64,000 nucleotides of DNA from CAWFXC01 sp963819735 (GTDB lineage Bacteria; Actinomycetota; Acidimicrobiia; IMCC26256; DASPTH01), in the NCBI GenBank assembly GCA_963819735.1, contig CAWFXC010000001.1, positions 1,984,001 to 2,048,000 on the forward strand. Direction: 5' to 3'. Made by a program: the position numbers and the translations under genes. Below the pieces are notes generated by a model that was given only the letters and a program-made list of their open reading frames with translations, was not told the DNA's origin and made no database searches. Below are positions 54,608 to 63,919 of this stretch, in pieces. The stretch's first letter is position 1. Each line of letters opens with the position of its first letter.

Positions 54608-56739
54608 ATGTCGCAGCCGTGGACGATGACGGCGAGCGCCTCGTTGCAGAGCGATGGCGGCGCGGTCACGCTGGTCGAAGGACCGTCGTTCTCGATCTCG
54701 TTGCCGTCGGGCGACATGGTCCCGGGCTTTCCCCATGGCGTGTTCTTCCGCGACACGCGATTCCTCTCCGAGTTGCGTCTGCGGATCAACGGTCAGTGGC
54801 CCGAACCGCTCGCGGCGACCACGATCGATCCGTTCAGTGCGGCGTTCGTGCTCCGCGATCAGCCGAAGGCGGGCCAGGCCGATTCGCATCTCATGGTGTT
54901 CCGCAACCGCTACGTCGGGCGCGGCATGCGCGAAGACATCACCGTTCGCAACTACGGGCTCGAGCCGGCGTTCTGCTCGCTGGAGTTCCTGCTCGGTGCC
55001 GACTTCGCCGACCTCTTCGAAGTCAAGGGCGGCCGGGTCGAGAAGGTCGGTGATCTCTCGATCCACGTCGACGACGCGGCACTCACCTGGACGTATCGGC
55101 GCGGGCACTTCAGTCGCGGCGCGCGCCTCGTTTTCTCGCGTGCCCCGAAGCTCTCGCAGTCGCCGCGGTGTTCGAGATCATCGTGCCGGCCGGCGGCGAA
55201 TGGTCGGTCTGTGTCCAACTCACCCCTATCGTCGACGGCGAGGAAGTCACGCCGCGCTACTTGTGCGGCAGACCCGTCGAGCGGGCCACGCCCGTCGCTC
55301 GGCTCGAAGCGTGGCGGCGCAACCTGCCGACCATCGCGACCGGTCACGATGCGTTCACCGGTCTGCTCGCGCGGTCGACGGAGGATCTCGCGGCGTTGCG
55401 ACTCTTCGATCCCGACTATCCCGACCGCACCGTGGTCGCCGCCGGCGCCCCTTGGTTCATGACGCTGTTCGGACGCGACAGCCTCATCACCTCGTGGATG
55501 TCGATGATGGTCGACTCTGATCTCGCGCTCGGCACGTTGCAGACGTTGGCCCTCCACCAGGGCACCGAGGTGAATCCGCTCACCGAGGAGGAACCGGGCA
55601 AGATCCTCCACGAGATGCGCTTCGGCGAGTCGGCGGAACTTTCGTTGGGTGGGGGGCGCACGTACTACGGCAGCGTGGACGCCACCCCGCTGTTCGTCAT
55701 GCTCCTCGGGGAGCTGGGGCGGTGGGGAAACCGCCGCGCGGAAGTCGACGCGCTGCTGCCGGCGGCCGATCGCGCGCTCGCGTGGATCGACGACTACGGA
55801 GATCGCGACGGCGACGGCTACGTGGAGTACCTCCGCACCAGCGATCGGGGACTGGCCAACCAGGGTTGGAAGGACTCGCACGACTCGACGCGCTTCGCCG
55901 ACGGCCGCCTCGCCGAGCCGCCGATCGCGCTCTGTGAGGTGCAGGGCTACGTCTACGCCGCCCTGATCGCCCGGGCGCACTTCGCCACCGAGGGCGGCGA
56001 CGAGGCGCACGCCCGGCAGTTGCGGGCGCGCGCGGCCGACCTCAAGGCCCGCTTCAACCGCGACTTCTGGCTCGAGGATCGCGGCTGGCTGGCCATGGGC
56101 CTCGACCGCGACAAGCGGCCCCTCGACGCGCTCACGTCGAACATGGGCCATTGTCTCTGGACCGGGATCCTCGACGAGGACAAGGCGCTCATGGTCGGCA
56201 AGCACCTCGTGTCGGACGAGCTCTTCTCGGGGTGGGGCATCCGGACGCTGGCGACGTCGATGACGGGCTTCAACCCGATCAGCTATCACAACGGCAGCGT
56301 GTGGCCGCACGACAACGCGATCTGTGCCGCCGGGCTGATGCGCTACGGAATGGTCGAAGAAGCCCACCGCGTGATGGAAGGCATCGTGCACGCGGCCGCG
56401 TTCTTCGGGAATCGCATGCCCGAGCTGTTCGCCGGATTGCCGCGCAACCAGTTCTCGTTCCCGGTGAGCTATCCGACCTCGTGCTCGCCGCAGGCGTGGT
56501 CGGCCGCGTCGCCGTTGCTGTTCCTGCGGTCGATGCTGCACTTCGATCCCGACGTCCGCAAGGCGCAACTCCACCTCGCGCCCGAGGTGCCGCCGTGGAT
56601 CGGCGGCCTGGCCGTGAGTGGTGTTCCGTTGATGGGCGGTCATCTCTCGTTCGAGGTCGACGAGAGCGGTCGGTGTCACGTGCTCGAGCAACCCGACGGT
56701 CTCACGATCGTCGCGGAGCCGCGTCGCGCGACGGTGTGA
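54608..56739 (+). pseudogene. glycogen debranching enzyme-like amylo-alpha-1,6-glucosidase, one frameshift
   Basis: About 710 residues. The N-terminal domain (VTLVEGPSFSISLPSGDMV, GVFFRDTRFLSELRLRING) is the GDE N-terminal bis-domain; the C-terminal (alpha/alpha)6 domain has PWFMTLFGRDSLITSW, RGLANQGWKDSHDS, YHNGSVWPHDNAI and SPQAWSAASPLL, with the catalytic acids of family GH63/133-type glucosidases. At about 55148 one G is missing, moving the frame from PWTYRRGHF... to VFEIIVPAGGEW. Acts on alpha-glucans or glycosylglycerates. Everything else is intact, so an assembly deletion is likely. Confidence 0.82.
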
Positions 56740-56791
56740 GCACCCGCGAAATTCGTCGTCGGAGGTCCCACGAAAACGCGAGTGCCGTAGT

Positions 56792-56797
56792 TATGCT
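56792..56797 (+). promoter_or_regulatory. -10 box before the BldD-like gene
   Basis: TATGCT lies 9 nt before ATG 56807; no ribosome site is present between them. Confidence 0.4.
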
Positions 56798-56806
56798 GGA
56801 TCGGAC

Positions 56807-57352
56807 ATGGAGACCGACTCGACCGAATTGGCCCCTGTAGCCGGTGCGCACCACGGCCCCGGATCGGCAGGACTGCCCCGCTCGATCGGCAGCCGACTTC
56901 GGAACGTCCGCCGCTCCCTCGGGCTGACGTTGCACGACGTACAGGCACGCACGGGGGGCGAGTTCAAAGCGTCCGCGTTGGGCGCGTACGAGCGGGCCGA
57001 GCGGTCGGTGTCGATCAAGCGCCTCAGCCGGCTCGCCGACGCCTACGGCGTCGAGCCGTCGACGTTCCTCGCCGACGAAACCGTGATCGACCTGCCCGAA
57101 CTCCACGCCGAAGACGGGCGCCCGGTGTCGGCCGACAAGGAGTTCGCACTCGGGGCCCTCGCTCGCTTCGCGGCCTACGTGCGGGTGCGGCGGTCCGAGC
57201 CGTCGAGCGCGGCGGTGGCGATCCGGGCCACTGATCTCGAGATCCTGGCCGTCCTGTTGGGCCGGGACGCCGGCGACCTCGAGGACCTCCTGAGCCGGCT
57301 CGGGATGCGTAGCCCCGAGCGAGCCGACGCCCTGACGCCCGCCCGCCGCTAG
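56807..57352 (+). CDS. bldD: BldD-like XRE-family developmental regulator with c-di-GMP motif
   Basis: BldD is a repressor that dimerises on cyclic di-GMP in Streptomyces. The 181-residue protein has an HTH (SRLRNVRRSLGLTLHDVQA, then ALGAYERAERSVSIKRLSRL) matching BldD's SYERGDRAVTVQRL region, and a C-terminal domain in which Arg129-Ser-Glu131, eight residues, then Arg140-x-x-Asp143 align with BldD's RGD-x8-RQDD c-di-GMP signature. Asp to Glu and Gly to Ser differ, but both arginines and the last Asp are kept. It ends in a 3-bp overlap with the egtD stop. Confidence 0.78.
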   Translation: METDSTELAPVAGAHHGPGSAGLPRSIGSRLRNVRRSLGLTLHDVQARTGGEFKASALGAYERAERSVSIKRLSRLADAYGVEPSTFLADETVIDLPELHAEDGRPVSADKEFALGALARFAAYVRVRRSEPSSAAVAIRATDLEILAVLLGRDAGDLEDLLSRLGMRSPERADALTPARR

Positions 57353-58326
57353 GCGGGGAACGACAACGACAACCCGAAGTCGCCCAGCGGGTCGGTCCAC
57401 CAGTCGCTGAGGACCAATCCTGCGGCCACGAGCTCACGCTCGACGCCTTCCGGGCGGAACTTGGCGCTGATCTCGGTGCGTACCTCTTCGCCGTCGGCGA
57501 AGTCCACCGGCAACGCGAGGGCGCGGATCGTCGCGTGCTGGGGCCCCTCGGCGCGCAGGCGCATCTCGATCCACTCCTCGACCGGGTCGAACCGCGCGAT
57601 GTGCGTGAACGCGTCGGGGTCGAAATCGGCGTCGAGCTCGCGGTTGAGAACGCGCAGCACGTTGCGATTGAACTCGGCGGTGACGCCGGCGGCGTCGTCG
57701 TACGCGGCCACGAGTCGCGCCTCGTCCTTGACGAGATCGGTGCCGAGGAGGAGGGCGTCACCCGGCGTGAGCGTCGCGGCGACGTCGGCCAGGAACGCGG
57801 CCCTCTGCTCGGGCGCGAAGTTCCCGATGGTGCTACCGAGGAACGCGACGATCCGGGTGCCGCCCCCGGGCAGCTCGGTCAGATGTGACTCGAAGTCGCC
57901 GACGATCGCGTGCACGGATGTTCCCGGGTACTCCGCGGCCACCGCGGTGGCCGCTTCCCGGAGTGTCTGCTCGCTCACGTCGAAGGGCACGAAGCGCCGG
58001 AGGGTGCCCGCCTCGGCGAGCGCGCCCAGCAGGATGCGGGTCTTCTCCGACGTTCCCGAACCGAGCTCGACGAGTGTGTCGGCACCGGTGCGCTTGGCGA
58101 TGTCGTGCGCGTGTTCGGTGAGGATCGCCCGTTCGGTACGCGTCGGGTAGTACTCGGGAAGACGCGTGATCGCGTCGAACAACTCGCTTCCGCGGTCGTC
58201 GTAGAACCACTTCGGGGGCAACGTCTTCGGTGTCGCGCCGAGCCCGGCGCGCACGTCGGCTTCGAGCGCGCGGGCCGTCGAACCGGGTTGCAGGTGGACG
58301 TCGATGCGAATGTCGGCAGCGGTCAT
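57349..58326 (-). CDS. egtD: EgtD histidine N-alpha-trimethyltransferase
   Basis: EgtD makes hercynine by three SAM-dependent methylations of histidine. The 325-residue protein has the EgtD/DUF2260 features TLPPKWFYDDRGSELFDAIT, EYYPTRTERAIL, VELGSGTSEKTR (SAM site), FVPFDVSEQTL and FLGSTIGNF. Starts at ATG 58326, 25 bp after the egtC stop. Last gene of egtA-egtB-egtC-egtD on the minus strand. Confidence 0.93.
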   Translation of the reverse strand: MTAADIRIDVHLQPGSTARALEADVRAGLGATPKTLPPKWFYDDRGSELFDAITRLPEYYPTRTERAILTEHAHDIAKRTGADTLVELGSGTSEKTRILLGALAEAGTLRRFVPFDVSEQTLREAATAVAAEYPGTSVHAIVGDFESHLTELPGGGTRIVAFLGSTIGNFAPEQRAAFLADVAATLTPGDALLLGTDLVKDEARLVAAYDDAAGVTAEFNRNVLRVLNRELDADFDPDAFTHIARFDPVEEWIEMRLRAEGPQHATIRALALPVDFADGEEVRTEISAKFRPEGVERELVAAGLVLSDWWTDPLGDFGLSLSFPA

Positions 58327-58351
58327 GGGGTTCCAGTCGGTGCGTGAGCGA

Positions 58352-59107
58352 TCACAGTGGCGTGTGGGTGAAGCCGTCGGGCGTGACGGCGACGAGCGAG
58401 TGGTCGGGGACCTCGGACCAGTCGTCGGCGTCGTCGAGGGGCTCCGACACCACGGTCGTACCTCGGGCGAACAGCGAGTTGCCGTAGCGGACGGCGACGA
58501 TCCTGTGCCCGTCACTGAGCAGCAGGTTGAGGCGTCCGGTGGTGCGGGCGGTCACCTGGTCGATGACGGACGCCAGCGCGGCGGCCGGGGTGTCTCCCGC
58601 GTCGATCCGGTCGAGGACCAGCGCGAACAGCACCTCGGAGTCGGCATCGCTGCGGATCTCCGCCAGCCGGCCCGGTGTGACCTGCGCCCGGAGCTCCTCC
58701 TCGATCCCGTCGCGATAGCGGGCCACCGCGCCGTTCAACGAGAACGACCAGGGCCCGGACACGAACGGTGCATTGCCGGCCTCTACGAGCATCGCCCCCG
58801 GTGACGCGAGCCGCGCCGCCGCGATCACCACACCACTCGTGATGCGGAGCGACGTGGTCGCGAAGGCGGAGTCGTCCCAGATCGGGGTGACGGTGCGGTA
58901 CCGCTCCGGCGCGGGCGACGGCGACGCCGGTTGCGACCCGGGTGCGTCGGGCTCGGGATACCACGCGACGCCCCAACCGTCGGGGTTGGTCCGCCCCGAG
59001 ACCTGATAGCGGGGATCGCGGGCCTGGGCACAGAGCGAGTGCGGCGCGCCGAACAGGAGGTCGTGCAGCACCACCGGCGCACCCAGGTAGCCGAGGTGAC
59101 GGCACAT
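58352..59107 (-). CDS. egtC: EgtC gamma-glutamyl hercynylcysteine sulfoxide amidohydrolase
   Basis: A 251-residue Ntn/class II glutamine amidotransferase fold that removes the gamma-glutamyl group in ergothioneine synthesis. The nucleophile would be Cys2 exposed after Met removal (MCRHLGYLG). TNPDGWGVAWY and HPGAMLVEAGNAPFVSG-like segments fit the fold (the second reads ASPGAMLVEAGNAPF here). ATG 59107 overlaps the egtB stop by one base. Confidence 0.9.
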   Translation of the reverse strand: MCRHLGYLGAPVVLHDLLFGAPHSLCAQARDPRYQVSGRTNPDGWGVAWYPEPDAPGSQPASPSPAPERYRTVTPIWDDSAFATTSLRITSGVVIAAARLASPGAMLVEAGNAPFVSGPWSFSLNGAVARYRDGIEEELRAQVTPGRLAEIRSDADSEVLFALVLDRIDAGDTPAAALASVIDQVTARTTGRLNLLLSDGHRIVAVRYGNSLFARGTTVVSEPLDDADDWSEVPDHSLVAVTPDGFTHTPL

Positions 59108-60393
59108 CAGGTGGTTGCGCGGCGAGCGCACCGGAAGCCGGCGAAGATCTGGCGCCGAATCGGGTAGTCCCAGTTGCGGAACGTCGTGCGTACCGCGCTC
59201 GGGTGCGTGGCCCACGAGCCGCCGCGCAGCACCTTGTAGTCGGGTCCGAAGAAGACCTCGGAGTACTCGCGGTAGGGGAACGAGCGGAACCCGGGATACG
59301 CCGCGAAGTCGGAGGCGGTCCACTCCCAGACGCCGCCAAGCATCTGGTGGACACCCCACACGCTCGCGCTCCGGGGCCGTGCACCGACCGGACCCGGACC
59401 GAAGCGACGCGGTCCCTCACGCCAGAGGTCGGCGTGATCGACCGATGATCCCAACGCCGCGTACTCCCACTCGGCCTCGGTGGGGAGGCGCGCGCCGGAC
59501 CAGCGGGCGAAGGCGTCGGCTTCGTACCAGCAGACGTGCTGCACCGGCTCGTCGAACGGCACTTCCTCGACCCGGCCGAACCGCCGCCGCGTCCACTCCC
59601 GCGTTCCCTTGCGCGCCCAGAACTGCGGGGCGACGAGACCGGCCTCGGTGCGCCACGCCCAACCTGCCTCGGTCCAGTGGTCAGGCTGTTCGTAGCCGCC
59701 GGCCTCGACGAACTCGGCGTAGGCGCCGTTCGTGACCGGGGTGGTGTCGATGCGGAACGCGGGAACCGAGACCTCGTGGACCGGGCGTTCGTTGTCGTAC
59801 GCCCAGGGCTCGTGCTCGGTACCCATCGTGAAGCGCCCACCGGGGATCAGCACGTCGGCGGGAAGGGTGGTCGGCGTGTTCCCGGCATCGTCGAGCATCG
59901 TGGCGACGGCCGGACTGCCGTCGGCGTCGGGGTGCGCGTAGTCCTCCATCAGCTGGATCGTGGCGAGCAGGGTCTCGTCGTGCTGGTGCTCGTGTTGCAC
60001 GACCATCCCGTAGACGAAGCCGTCGGCCAGCAACGGGTTCTCGTGGTCGAGGGCGATGTGCTCGAGCACTTCGAGCGTGCGCGCACGGACATCGACGTCG
60101 TAGGCCCGCGCCCGTTCGGGGTCGAGAATCGCGAGGCTGGTGCGCGTGTTGCGGGGATGCTTGAAGGCGTCGTACACGTCGTCGAAGCGGGCGACGCTCG
60201 GGGGTGCACCCGTCAGCGTGCGCACGAGCCACAACTCCTCGAAGTGGCCGATGTGGGCGACGTCCCAGCAGAGCGGCGACATCAGGGCCGACACCTGGCG
60301 CATCTGATCGTTTGCGGGAACGGGATCGACGATCGCCAGCGTGCGGGCGCGGGCAGCCTCGAGCGCGGCGACGATCGTTTCTTTGGTAACCAC
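59107..60393 (-). CDS. egtB: EgtB sulfoxide synthase
   Basis: Non-haem iron enzyme joining hercynine and gamma-glutamylcysteine with oxygen. The 428-residue protein has an N-terminal DinB-like domain with iron ligands His50 (AHIGHFEELW), His134 and His138 (VQHEHQHDETL) and a C-terminal FGE-sulfatase domain (GGRFTMGTEHEPWAYDNE, RLPTEAEWEYAA, LRGGSWATHP). Starts at GTG 60393, one base after the egtA stop. All key residues are present. Confidence 0.93.
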   Translation of the reverse strand: MVTKETIVAALEAARARTLAIVDPVPANDQMRQVSALMSPLCWDVAHIGHFEELWLVRTLTGAPPSVARFDDVYDAFKHPRNTRTSLAILDPERARAYDVDVRARTLEVLEHIALDHENPLLADGFVYGMVVQHEHQHDETLLATIQLMEDYAHPDADGSPAVATMLDDAGNTPTTLPADVLIPGGRFTMGTEHEPWAYDNERPVHEVSVPAFRIDTTPVTNGAYAEFVEAGGYEQPDHWTEAGWAWRTEAGLVAPQFWARKGTREWTRRRFGRVEEVPFDEPVQHVCWYEADAFARWSGARLPTEAEWEYAALGSSVDHADLWREGPRRFGPGPVGARPRSASVWGVHQMLGGVWEWTASDFAAYPGFRSFPYREYSEVFFGPDYKVLRGGSWATHPSAVRTTFRNWDYPIRRQIFAGFRCARRATT

Positions 60394-60394
60394 G

Positions 60395-61612
60395 TCAGGC
60401 AGTCGCGGCCTGGAGCTTGGCCCACTCGGTCATGCGCTCGTCGGCCGGGCACCGACGACGAGCGACGTAGCGGTCGTGGAACGCCGCGGTGGTCGCGACG
60501 ATCGAATCGTGCGCTCCGAGCCGGGGCAGCGCGTCGAGCGCGGCGGCAAAGCACCGGTCGGCGGCGCGGTGCATCGCCGGATCCGCGAGAGCCTGGCGCG
60601 CCGCGATCGCCCACTGGCCCCGCACCGGCGCCACAGCTTCGGCGGCGATCTCAGCCGCCTCGGGGTCGTCGAGCAGCGCTTTGGTGACGGAAACGGCTGC
60701 CGGCCACCAGTCGCCCGGTAGGGCATCGATCATGCGGAGCTCGAGCCAACCGCGGGGCCGAACCGGCGGGAAGAGCGTGGTGAGGTGGAAGCAGAAGTCG
60801 TCGAGCGTCGGCCATCCCAACTCGTGGCCCTCCTCGATCCACTGCCGGAACGGCAATGGCCGGCGCACCGGGACCGCGCCGTCGTCATCGACACGGATCA
60901 TCATCACCGGCGCGTCGAGCGCGTAGCGCGTCCAAGCCGACGCGGCGTCGACGCCCGGATCGTGCGCCGGCGCGGTGCGATCGGGATCGATCGCGTTCCA
61001 GACCGCGAGCCTCGTCGAACGCCATCCGGTCGGCCGGCCGTACGTGTCGAACGGTGAGTTGGCGAAGCTGGCGGCGAGCATCGGGCCGAGATGGTGTGCG
61101 CGCGCCCAACGGGTGTCGACGTCGCCGTTGGTACCGAGGTCGAGGTTCACCTGGATCGACGCGGTGTTCCGCATCATCGTGCGGCCGGCGGGCCACCGCT
61201 GGTCGAAGTACTCCTCCATCGCGCGGTACCGCGGGGTGTCGACGACGCGCTCCCGAGGCCCGTGGGGATCGAGCCCCACGCCCACGAGGTCGACCCCGTG
61301 CGCGCCGAGCGCGTCGGCGACGATCGCGGTGTCGGCGGCCATCGAGCCACACGCGTCGTGCAGATCACGGTGCACCGGACCGCTGAGCTCGAGCTGACCG
61401 CCGGGCTCGAAGGTGAGGCGGCTCCGGCCGGGGAGCGGATCCGGGAGCATCGCCCGGAGCGTGTCCGGCTCGAGCGCTTGACCAGGACGGTGGGCGACGG
61501 TGACCCACTCGAGTTCGACACCGACCCGACCCGTCGCACGCGGCGCGAAGGTCTCGTCACTGACGAAGCGGCGAATGGCGTCGACGGTGAGGCTGCGGAT
61601 CGGCGAAGGCAT
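60395..61612 (-). CDS. egtA: EgtA glutamate-cysteine ligase
   Basis: Makes gamma-glutamylcysteine for EgtB. The 405-residue protein belongs to the GCS2/EgtA type: VGVELEWV, RLTFEPGGQLELSGP, MMRNTASIQVNLDLG and RGWLELRMIDALPGDWW. ATG 61612 has no own ribosome site; it lies two bases after the stop of a 24-codon ORF with a strong site, so translation is probably coupled. First gene of the egt operon; egtE is not in the cluster. Confidence 0.92.
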   Translation of the reverse strand: MPSPIRSLTVDAIRRFVSDETFAPRATGRVGVELEWVTVAHRPGQALEPDTLRAMLPDPLPGRSRLTFEPGGQLELSGPVHRDLHDACGSMAADTAIVADALGAHGVDLVGVGLDPHGPRERVVDTPRYRAMEEYFDQRWPAGRTMMRNTASIQVNLDLGTNGDVDTRWARAHHLGPMLAASFANSPFDTYGRPTGWRSTRLAVWNAIDPDRTAPAHDPGVDAASAWTRYALDAPVMMIRVDDDGAVPVRRPLPFRQWIEEGHELGWPTLDDFCFHLTTLFPPVRPRGWLELRMIDALPGDWWPAAVSVTKALLDDPEAAEIAAEAVAPVRGQWAIAARQALADPAMHRAADRCFAAALDALPRLGAHDSIVATTAAFHDRYVARRRCPADERMTEWAKLQAATA

Positions 61613-61614
61613 GG

Positions 61615-61689
61615 CTATCGGTGGCCGAACCGGGCCGCGACCCAGGAGAGATTTCGCACTGGCGCGAGCCAGAGGTACCAGGAGTTCAT
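61615..61689 (-). CDS. 24-codon tryptophan-rich leader ORF before egtA
   Basis: ATG 61689 follows AAGGAGGAG (61693-61701), the strongest ribosome site in the region. The peptide has three tryptophans (residues 4, 7 and 16) and an aromatic, basic character (starts MNSWYLWLAPVR, ends ARFGHR). Its TAG is separated from the egtA ATG by two bases. A small hairpin (ACGGG/CCCGT) sits just upstream of the ribosome site. It may be a leader whose translation controls egtA, or a small membrane peptide. Not recognised as a known family. Confidence 0.62.
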   Translation of the reverse strand: MNSWYLWLAPVRNLSWVAARFGHR

Positions 61690-61938
61690 GGACTCCTCCT
61701 TACGGGATCATTGCCCGTGATGGGTGGCGTGCCGCCGTTCCCGTGTCCGGAGCAGACGACATCATTTCCGGTCTGCGCAGCCGGCGAAACGCTTCCGTCC
61801 GCCCGTTGATGTCAGGGTATTCGGAGCCGGGCGTCGTTTCGGACGACAGATCCTCGACGATGTGCCCGGCCGGACCACTCGCGACGCTACCCGGTGCTTT
61901 GGCACCCGGGTAGCGAGAGTTGCGGATCGACGGTCGGT
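61690..61938. other. egt leader and promoter region
   Basis: Contains the ribosome site and upstream hairpin of the leader ORF, the presumed egt promoter, and the terminator-like hairpin of the upstream sugar transferase gene (61886-61914). No further gene is supported, and no SAM- or cysteine-responsive riboswitch consensus is recognised. Confidence 0.4.
61886..61914 (-). terminator. hairpin after the WbaP-like gene
   Basis: GCTACCCGGTGC (61886-61897) pairs with GCACCCGGGTAGC (61902-61914) with one bulged G around a TTTG loop, 25 bp beyond the sugar transferase stop. No U-tract follows. Confidence 0.55.
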
Positions 61939-63525
61939 TCAGCTCGGACGGAGCGGTCTCGTGTTCCCCGGAGGCAGCGTGTCGTTGACCAGCATCTTCG
62001 AGCGTCGCCGCCCGGTGAGCAGGCGGGTGAGGGCGCTGGTCGCCCGGATCAGCACTGCGTACGCGGTGGACACGAGGATCACGAAGTCGAGGGTCATCGA
62101 CCAGTTGCGGAGATAGAAGAGGTCGAGGCGCCGGTAGACGCGGAACGACGGGTTGTCGCGGGCCTCGAGCTGCCACAGGCCGGTGATCCCGGGCGGAAGC
62201 TGATCGCGGCCGCGGAGCTCGGTGTCGAACTGCGCGACCTCGGAAGGCAGTGCCGGACGGGGGCCGACGAGGGACATCTCGCCCCGCAGCACGTTGAACA
62301 GCTGCGGGATCTCGTCGAAGCTCGTGGCCCGGAGGATCCGGCCGATCGCGGTGACGCGGGGATCGTCTTCCAGCTTGAAGAGCGGTCCGGTGCGCTCGCT
62401 CCGGTCGTTGAGCTCGGCGAGCTTCGATTCGGCGTCGATCTCCATGGTGCGCAGCTTGAGCAGCCAGAAGTGGCGGCCGTTGCGCCCCACGCGCTCCTGA
62501 CGGAACAGGACCGGGCCCCGGTCGTGGATCTTGATCGCCAGCGCCGAGAGCATGAGCAACGGAAACGCCAACACCATCACGACGGAGGCGAGGACGAGGT
62601 CGATCGCGCGCTTCACGTGGCGACGCCACGGCTCGGAGGTCTGGCGCTCGAGGTAGATGACGGGCTCGTAGCCCACCGATGACGCGCGGAGGCGACGGCG
62701 GTCGACCCCGGGGAGCCCGGCGGACACCTGCACGTGAACTCCCTCGTCGACCAGCCGGACAACGGCCTCGCGCACACGGGCGTCACGCAGCGCGCTGGAC
62801 GCGACGATCACGCCGTTGGCCTCCTGGACTGCGACTGCGTCCTCGAGGGCGCAGTAGTCGCCCACCCACTCGACGTCGAAGTCCTCGGACGGCTCGTCGC
62901 GCGGTCCGACGAACCCGACGACGCGGTATCCGAGCTCGGGCTGATCGCCGACGAGGTCGAGCAACTCCGCCGCCGCTTCGTCGCGACCGACGAGCAGAAC
63001 GCGGCGGCAGTAGTCGCCGGCGCGCCGACGGGCCTTGATCCACGCGTCGAAGATGCTGCGCGTCGCCGCGAGCAGCAAGAAGCAGAGCAGGCCGGCGAAC
63101 ACCGTGCCGAACCACGGCACCTGCTGGGTGAGGACGCGGTCGGCGACCAGGCCGGCAAGCGCCACCGCGAATGCGATGCGCACGATCGTGGTCAGTTCGG
63201 TCGTGCGTACTGCGTTCACGCGCGCGAGGTAGAGGCCCCAGTGCGACGCGAGCAGTGCGGTGAGGATGCCGGCGGTGGCGACGATCGCGAGCGACGTCAA
63301 CGGCGCACGCGTCAGCTCACCGGCGTACAGCAGGACGACGGCCCACGCGAGCATGACGGCCGCGATGTCGCTCGCGACGAGCACCTGGCGCAGACGACGC
63401 GGATGGCTCGCAGCCTCGGCTGCGATGTCGACCGCCTCGAACTCGGGTCCTGGATCTGGAAGGTGAGCCTGCAATGTCCGCCCGCTTGTCGTCGCATCCG
63501 CCGCGGTGTTTGCGAGGATGGTCAC
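61939..63525 (-). CDS. WbaP/WcaJ-like polyprenyl-phosphate sugar-1-phosphate transferase
   Basis: The 528-residue enzyme starts glycan assembly by moving a sugar phosphate onto a lipid carrier. It has about five N-terminal membrane helices, a central Rossmann-like region (RRVLLVGRDEAAAELLDLV), and a C-terminal bacterial sugar transferase domain (HVKRAIDLVLASVVMVLAFP, LLKLRTM, SFDEIPQLFNVLRGEMSLVGPRPALP). GTG 63525 follows AAGGGG six bases upstream. A -10-like TAGACT lies near 63615-63620 on this strand. Confidence 0.88.
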   Translation of the reverse strand: MTILANTAADATTSGRTLQAHLPDPGPEFEAVDIAAEAASHPRRLRQVLVASDIAAVMLAWAVVLLYAGELTRAPLTSLAIVATAGILTALLASHWGLYLARVNAVRTTELTTIVRIAFAVALAGLVADRVLTQQVPWFGTVFAGLLCFLLLAATRSIFDAWIKARRRAGDYCRRVLLVGRDEAAAELLDLVGDQPELGYRVVGFVGPRDEPSEDFDVEWVGDYCALEDAVAVQEANGVIVASSALRDARVREAVVRLVDEGVHVQVSAGLPGVDRRRLRASSVGYEPVIYLERQTSEPWRRHVKRAIDLVLASVVMVLAFPLLMLSALAIKIHDRGPVLFRQERVGRNGRHFWLLKLRTMEIDAESKLAELNDRSERTGPLFKLEDDPRVTAIGRILRATSFDEIPQLFNVLRGEMSLVGPRPALPSEVAQFDTELRGRDQLPPGITGLWQLEARDNPSFRVYRRLDLFYLRNWSMTLDFVILVSTAYAVLIRATSALTRLLTGRRRSKMLVNDTLPPGNTRPLRPS

Positions 63526-63919
63526 GCGTTGCCCCTTTTTGCTCGGTCCCCGCCCATGTAGCGCCCGCCCTTCGCACGCCCGTTGTTCCAAGACTTAATC
63601 ACACGGAGAGTGGTCAGTCTACCCTCCGCCGCCATTAATGCAGGGGATATCCGCGAATCGACGGCCTGATCTGGGTGCTCTCCGCGTTGTTCCTCGCTTC
63701 GATACCTCTCTATATGGTGCATTTCGTGACAGAAGCTCGGGTGTGTTCGCGCGTAAAGTGATGAAACTGAGGCGTCGAACGTCACGAGGAGTTTTTGTGG
63801 CAGGCCCGGGAGAGCCCGGCTTGGTGCCGTCTCGGCGAGCCACCCCAACGGAAAATGCCAACGGAGCGTGATCAATCCTGCGTAACAGTGACGCGGTCCG
63901 GCCGCGGTAAACATGCCGG
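63526..63919. other. intergenic region between divergent envelope genes
   Basis: No convincing gene in these 394 bases; the minus-strand frames lack ribosome sites and family resemblance. The stretch from about 63700 to 63790 is less GC-rich than its surroundings, with TATATGG near 63711 and a 6-bp inverted repeat CGTGAC (63725) / GTCACG (63781). Promoters for both flanking genes are likely here, including TAGACT at 63615-63620 (minus). Confidence 0.4.

Noticed and set aside
61702..61885. SAM or cysteine riboswitch upstream of egt
   Set aside because: No conserved core of known SAM riboswitch classes could be matched by eye.
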